In this document: positions 54,199 to 57,758 of the stretch, one piece after another
Layout of the letters: the number at the start of each line of letters is the position of its first letter
Numbering within the stretch: the stretch's first letter is position 1
Origin: Bacteroidales bacterium
Lineage (GTDB): Bacteria > Bacteroidota > Bacteroidia > Bacteroidales > Paludibacteraceae
Direction: 5' to 3'
Length of the DNA stretch: 57,758 nucleotides
NCBI GenBank assembly: GCA_012837935.1
Contig: DUQG01000002.1
Coordinates: forward strand, 1 to 57,758
Program-made: the position numbers and the translations under genes
Notes under the pieces: model-generated
What the model saw: the letters and a program-made list of their open reading frames with translations, nothing else
The model's database searches: none
What the model was told of the DNA's origin: nothing

Positions 54199-54750
54199 AT
54201 AGCAAAACAAGTTTTTAGACCTAAGCAAGGTAGAAAAGAAGCGCCAAACAGAATAAACGAGGATATTAGAGGCGTAAAAGAAGTCAGACTAGTCGGCGAT
54301 AATGTAGAGCAAGGTATATATAGCTTTGATCGTGCTTTGCAGATAGCTGAAGAACAGGGGCTTGACTTGGTGGAGATTGCAGCTAATGCCGAACCGCCTG
54401 TTTGTAGAGTTATTGATTATCAAAAGTTTCTATATCAACAGCGTAAAAGAGAAAAAGAGAATAAGGCGAAGTCTTCAAAAATCGATGTGAAAGAGATTCG
54501 TTTCGGACCTCAAACAGACGATCATGACTATAACTTTAAGCTGAAACATGCCATTAAGTTTTTGACAGACGGCGACAAAGTAAAAGCTTATGTCTTTTTC
54601 AGAGGGCGTTCCATTCTTTTCAAAGATCAGGGCGAAATACTTTTGTTACGCTTTGCAAATGACCTGGAAGAGTATGCTAAGGTGGATCAACTGCCTAAGC
54701 TAGAGGGTAAGAGAATGACTATCATGCTCTCTCCCAAAAAACAGAAATAA
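54199..54750 (+). CDS. infC: Translation initiation factor IF-3, AUA start
   Basis: IF-3 keeps subunits apart and rejects non-canonical start codons. From ATA 54199 the frame encodes [20 protein letters not shown], then the full N-domain ([15 protein letters not shown]) and the C-domain ([34 protein letters not shown]), 183 residues in all. The in-frame stop at 54175-54177 lies 21 nt upstream, and the first canonical start is a TTG at 54337 that would delete 46 residues including conserved ones. A non-canonical start fits the known autocontrol of infC in E. coli, which uses AUU. rpmI follows. Confidence 0.92.
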   Translation: MAKQVFRPKQGRKEAPNRINEDIRGVKEVRLVGDNVEQGIYSFDRALQIAEEQGLDLVEIAANAEPPVCRVIDYQKFLYQQRKREKENKAKSSKIDVKEIRFGPQTDDHDYNFKLKHAIKFLTDGDKVKAYVFFRGRSILFKDQGEILLLRFANDLEEYAKVDQLPKLEGKRMTIMLSPKKQK

Positions 54751-54783
54751 AGGAATTTCATTAATAAAATAATAATATAGAAA

Positions 54784-54978
54784 ATGCCAAAAATGAAAAC
54801 TAACTCCGGTGCCAAAAAAAGATTCGCTCTTACCGGAACAGGAAAAATCAAAAGAAAACATGCGTTTAAAAGTCACATTTTGACTAAAAAAACAACGAAA
54901 CAAAAACGTAACTTAACTCAAACAGGTCTTGTGGATAAAGCCGACGTGAAAGGCGTAAAGGCAATGTTACGTGTTTAA
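54784..54978 (+). CDS. rpmI: 50S ribosomal protein L35 (bL35)
   Basis: A 64-residue basic protein reading [20 protein letters not shown] and then [20 protein letters not shown], the standard L35 pattern. It sits between infC and rplT, the conserved order. Confidence 0.97.
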   Translation: MPKMKTNSGAKKRFALTGTGKIKRKHAFKSHILTKKTTKQKRNLTQTGLVDKADVKGVKAMLRV

Positions 54979-55086
54979 TTAAGTCAAATCAAAAGTTTTT
55001 AAAAACAAGTTTTCAAACGTTTAATCGAATTTTAGCTTAAAGACTGTAAATAAGTACAGCGCTAACGTTCTTAATTCATTTTAATT

Positions 55087-55557
55087 ATGCCAAGATCAGT
55101 AAATCACGTTGCTTCACGTAGAAGAAGAAAAAGAATTTTAAAGCTTACCAAAGGCTATTTTGGTGCTCGTCGTAATGTGTGGACGGTAGCAAAAAACACA
55201 TGGGAAAAAGGTTTAACTTATGCTTACCGCGACCGTAAAACCAAAAAACGCAGTTTCCGCGCGCTTTGGATACAGCGTATCAATGCAGCAGCACGTTTGG
55301 AGGGAATGTCATACTCTCGCTTGATGGGCGCTCTGAAAAAATCAGGTATCGAAATCAACCGTAAGGTTTTAGCCGATTTGGCTATGAATCACCCTGAGGC
55401 TTTCAGCGCTATTGTAAAAAGTGCTATGAATGGAAGCGCACCAAAAAAAACAGCGCCTAAAGCAGCACCAAAAGCAGAAAAAGTTGAAGTAGCTAAACCA
55501 AAAGCTGAAGAAAAGAAAGTTGAAAAAACAGAAGAAGCTGTTGCAGAAAAAGAGTAA
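55087..55557 (+). CDS. rplT: 50S ribosomal protein L20 (bL20) with a Lys/Ala/Glu-rich tail
   Basis: Assembly protein that also represses its own operon in many bacteria. The first 115 or so residues are standard ([20 protein letters not shown], then [20 protein letters not shown]). A tail of about 40 residues ([20 protein letters not shown]) makes it 156 residues, against about 117 normally. The tail resembles that of L17 in this window in composition. A strong terminator follows. Confidence 0.96.
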   Translation: MPRSVNHVASRRRRKRILKLTKGYFGARRNVWTVAKNTWEKGLTYAYRDRKTKKRSFRALWIQRINAAARLEGMSYSRLMGALKKSGIEINRKVLADLAMNHPEAFSAIVKSAMNGSAPKKTAPKAAPKAEKVEVAKPKAEEKKVEKTEEAVAEKE

Positions 55558-55574
55558 TTAAATTTATCAGATAC

Positions 55575-55611
55575 AAAAAAGCCACAAATTTTATAGTTTG
55601 TGGCTTTTTTT
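55575..55611 (+). terminator. Rho-independent terminator after rplT
   Basis: AAAAAAGCCACAAA and TTTGTGGCTTTTTT form a 14-bp stem around an 8-nt loop and end in a T run. Confidence 0.9.
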
Positions 55612-55622
55612 ATGACTACACC

Positions 55623-55655
55623 ACCCAGAGACTGGCTTCAAGCCAGTCTCTGGGT
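55623..55655. repeat. Perfect 16-bp palindrome after the rplT terminator
   Basis: ACCCAGAGACTGGCTT and AAGCCAGTCTCTGGGT flank a single C. A stem this long without a T tract looks like a REP-type or mobile-element hairpin rather than a second terminator. Confidence 0.8.
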
Positions 55656-55667
55656 AAAAACTATCCA

Positions 55668-55982
55668 TTGAGTCCTTATTTTATCAACGCAAGCAAATTT
55701 ATTCTGCTTCTTGCTTCTAATAAACGATTAACTTGGAGTGCGACTAATATCGGGACAGCCGTTGATTGGTTCGCTGTTGTTTTTAATTTGCTCAAACTGC
55801 ATAGAAAAAGGAAAAATAGTGGGAAAAATTCGTCCGAATCACAAAAAGCGAGTGTTTTTTATGTTTTTCTGTTATTTTGCCTCTTCGGTTGCTGGATTTA
55901 CAAAAACAGAAAAATCGGTGAGAGAAAAACTGCTTTTCGCTGCGTAATATAAAAAAAGAGCCGTCTTGTTTTGAGACAGCTC
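55668..55982. pseudogene. Possible decayed insertion-sequence 3' end
   Basis: On the plus strand a 94-residue open frame (55668-55952) has no plausible start. It contains TAVDWFAVVFNLLKLHRKRK, which vaguely recalls C-terminal helices of DDE transposases. The segment ends in an inverted repeat GAGC-C-GTCT / AGAC-A-GCTC (55958-55982) containing TTTTGAGACAGCTC, like an IS end, beside an A run that would act as a minus-strand terminator. I cannot name a family. It may instead be unrelated non-coding DNA. Confidence 0.25.
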
Positions 55983-56022
55983 CATGTTTACTGGTGGATG
56001 CCTCGTCCTATATAGGAGTGTG

Positions 56023-56032
56023 CAAACGTTTG
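56023..56032. promoter_or_regulatory. Palindrome CAAACGTTTG, possible regulator site
   Basis: The perfect palindrome sits in GTGCAAACGTTTGAACGC, similar to LacI/PurR-family operators. It is 57 bp upstream of a -7 box. No LacI-type gene is in the window, so the assignment is by shape only. Confidence 0.3.
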
Positions 56033-56088
56033 AACGCTAAAATCGGCTTGTTTTAGCAACTTATATTAACGTTAATCTTTTTTGGTGT

Positions 56089-56096
56089 TACTTTTG
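56089..56096 (+). promoter_or_regulatory. Promoter -7 element of the final gene
   Basis: TACTTTTG matches the consensus and is 52 bp before the start codon. Confidence 0.55.
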
Positions 56097-56148
56097 TCGT
56101 TCTAAAAAATACAATTTATTTTTTTATAACTAAATAATTTTAAAATTT

Positions 56149-57758
56149 ATGAGAAAGATAACTTTATTATTTTTTGCAGTGGTGCTTACGATAGGAGCAT
56201 ATGCGCAATTTAACGTAGCTTCCGACAATGCCGGAAATTATACATCATGGAATAATGGGAGCAACGAAGGATTTGGATTTGGTGCTTGGAATCTTTGGCA
56301 ATCAAATACTTCCGGTTGGTTTTTAGGTAGTTCGAGTGAAAAAGGGTTTGGCAATATTGACATAAACGGTAAATCTTTTGGATTATGGGGCAATCCTAGT
56401 GGCGACAACTATGCTAATGCTCAGCGCTTAGTTAGTAATTGGGGTGATGGAGCAACATTCTCTATTGACATAGCTGTTGCATTTAGAAATGGTTCTAAAG
56501 GAATTACGCTATTTGCGACGAGCTGGAATGAGGTTGTGAGTTTTAATATTTCAGGTGACCAATATAAGTTTAATGGAACAAATTTGGGTTGGGCTTATGA
56601 TCAGGCATCGGTATTTAAACTAAGTGTTACGCAACAAGGAAGCGACCTTAATGTTAGGCTATCTAGAGGAACTGATGTTCATACAGCAACCATTGTTGAC
56701 AAAACTCTTTATGCCTTTAAGTTGTATAATGGAAGTACTGATGCAGGCAATGATTTAAATAATTTATATTTTAATAATCTAAAAGTAAGCTATTCTGATT
56801 GGTCAAAAGTACCAGAAGGGGTTAAAGTTGAAGTGGAATCAAATGCTACATTAAATTCAAACAAATCGGTTTCAGATTTAATTATTAATAGTGGTACTCA
56901 GGTTGAATTAGCTGCCGGTAAACAACTTACTATTACTGGTGCTGCTACGAATGCCGGTACTATTATCCTAAAAACCGGTGCTACTATCATAGGTGATATT
57001 GCCGGTACAGCTACCGTAGAGCAAGCAGCAGAAGAAAAACGTACTTACTATATCGGTTCACCTGTAAGCGGTACAGGCGTTGGTTCTGCAAACATTGGTG
57101 ATTATATTACATTTACCGAAAGCACTGATACATGGTCTGCTGCCGCTGCATTCAGTGGTCTCGCACCGGACTTTGGTAAAGGATATGGAGTTCAAGTAGC
57201 TGCAGGAGGAACACACGGAACCCCTGCTACTATCAGCTTTACAGGAACATTGAACAATAGTCCTGCTGCTCAAACCGTTGGTATGACAATAGGTAAAAAC
57301 CAATTCAACTTCTTGGGTAACCCGTATCCATCTTATTTGAGTTCAGCAACAGTATTAGCAGGCGGAGACGTTGAGCAATCACTTTGGTTCTATACAAGAA
57401 CAGCAACAACCCCGGAAGTTAAATATCAGTTTATAACTTACAATCCGGCTTCCGGCGGTACTGTTATTCCTGAAACAGAAGGCATAGACGGCAATGTTGC
57501 ACCAATGCAAGGATTCTGGGTAAAAGCAAATACAGCAAGTAACTTTACATTTAGCAATGCAATGCGTAGCCATAAAGTAGGTTCTGCGGCATTCCGCGCA
57601 CCTCAAGCATCAGAAAAACAAGTACTACGTCTGCAAGTAAGCAACGGTACACTAAGTGATGAGGCAGTAATGCTATTTAGCGAAAATGCAAACAGTGATT
57701 GGAACTCATCTAAAATGATGAACGAAGGTCTAAATATCTACACCGTAAAAGCAGCAGA
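56149..57758 (+). CDS. Secreted beta-rich protein, probable type IX cargo (3' end outside window)
   Basis: The frame is open from ATG 56149 to the window end, 536 codons. A signal peptide (MRKITLLFFAVVLTIGAYAQ) opens it. Residues about 20-220 form a Gly/Asn/Trp-rich beta domain (WNNGSNEGFGFGAWNLWQSN) that I cannot assign. From about 235, hydrophobic-polar repeats (VSDLIINSGTQVELAAGKQL) are followed by YYIGSPVSGTGVGSANIGDY and NFLGNPYPSYLSSATV near 390, then APMQGFWVKAN near 455. That layout is common just before C-terminal sorting domains of type IX cargo. The end lies beyond the window, so the sorting signal is not seen. Confidence 0.75.
   Translation, partial: MRKITLLFFAVVLTIGAYAQFNVASDNAGNYTSWNNGSNEGFGFGAWNLWQSNTSGWFLGSSSEKGFGNIDINGKSFGLWGNPSGDNYANAQRLVSNWGDGATFSIDIAVAFRNGSKGITLFATSWNEVVSFNISGDQYKFNGTNLGWAYDQASVFKLSVTQQGSDLNVRLSRGTDVHTATIVDKTLYAFKLYNGSTDAGNDLNNLYFNNLKVSYSDWSKVPEGVKVEVESNATLNSNKSVSDLIINSGTQVELAAGKQLTITGAATNAGTIILKTGATIIGDIAGTATVEQAAEEKRTYYIGSPVSGTGVGSANIGDYITFTESTDTWSAAAAFSGLAPDFGKGYGVQVAAGGTHGTPATISFTGTLNNSPAAQTVGMTIGKNQFNFLGNPYPSYLSSATVLAGGDVEQSLWFYTRTATTPEVKYQFITYNPASGGTVIPETEGIDGNVAPMQGFWVKANTASNFTFSNAMRSHKVGSAAFRAPQASEKQVLRLQVSNGTLSDEAVMLFSENANSDWNSSKMMNEGLNIYTVKAA

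Noticed and set aside
54337-54750. A shorter infC starting at TTG 54337
   Set aside because: It would drop 46 conserved residues of the N-domain. The SD-AUA start explains the full protein.
55668-55952. A real 94-residue protein on the plus strand
   Set aside because: It has no start codon with a leader, biased composition and no recognised domain. It is kept only as a possible IS remnant.
1-57758. tRNA, rRNA or tmRNA genes
   Set aside because: I found no T-arm GTTCGA-type core with a matching acceptor stem and no rRNA-like sequence on either strand.

Overview
The window is a chromosomal segment of a Bacteroidota bacterium, most likely order Bacteroidales. The evidence is the gene set (a DUF1599 / BT_3928-type DoxX / tpiA cluster, Bacteroidetes-type L13, L4 and EF-Ts, type IX secretion cargo with C-terminal sorting domains), the AT-rich leaders, and promoters that fit the Bacteroidetes consensus (-33 TTTG, -7 TAnnTTTG). 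Paludibacter-like relatives are a guess that I cannot confirm from sequence alone.

Layout. (1) 1-2300: lysS on the minus strand, with its usual C-terminal extension cut off by an in-frame stop. (2) 2327-7476: an APH-like kinase/RapZ-C fusion, a DUF1599 protein, a BT_3928-type membrane protein, tpiA, and a Sua5/YciO/YrdC gene with a frameshift. (3) 7554-10630: rplM-rpsI and rpsB-tsf, ending in a strong terminator. (4) 10682-25144: an accessory block of secreted proteins: a 1948-residue alpha-2-macroglobulin-like protein, a GH110 alpha-galactosidase, a GH95 fucosidase, N-carbamoylputrescine amidase, and an endonuclease I with a type IX sorting domain. (5) 25218-44755: the str, S10, spc and alpha ribosomal clusters in one direction (rpsL to rplQ, including fusA, secY, map, infA, rpmJ and rpoA). 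(6) 44850-52600: pyrH, a GH20 hexosaminidase that separates pyrH from frr, then frr, rsgA and an Lrp regulator. (7) 52616-54100: rlpA on the minus strand and a gene-poor region with a candidate MITE. (8) 54110-55611: infC-rpmI-rplT, where infC appears to start at AUA. (9) 55612-57758: a repeat/possible IS-remnant region and the 5' part of a secreted protein that runs off the window.

How the genes work together: most of the window encodes the translation machinery (ribosomal proteins, EF-Ts, EF-G, IF1, IF3, ribosome recycling factor, RsgA, LysRS, tRNA t6A synthesis) together with SecY. The secreted GH110, GH95 and GH20 enzymes together fit trimming of fucosylated and alpha-galactosylated host or mucin-type glycans such as blood-group B structures.

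The least explained signal is in the intergenic DNA. Many gaps hold degenerate tandem words of exactly 7 bp (elsewhere 8 or 9 bp) that keep phase for up to 27 units, often switch from a G/A-rich to a complementary C/T-rich form midway, and end directly at a start codon. Alongside them are small hairpins with different stems but a constant GTA/TAC triloop, a pair of exact 30-bp repeats 43 kb apart in opposite orientation, and a 324-bp element with 19-bp terminal inverted repeats and a 7-bp direct flank that appears to have inserted into a member of one of these repeat families.
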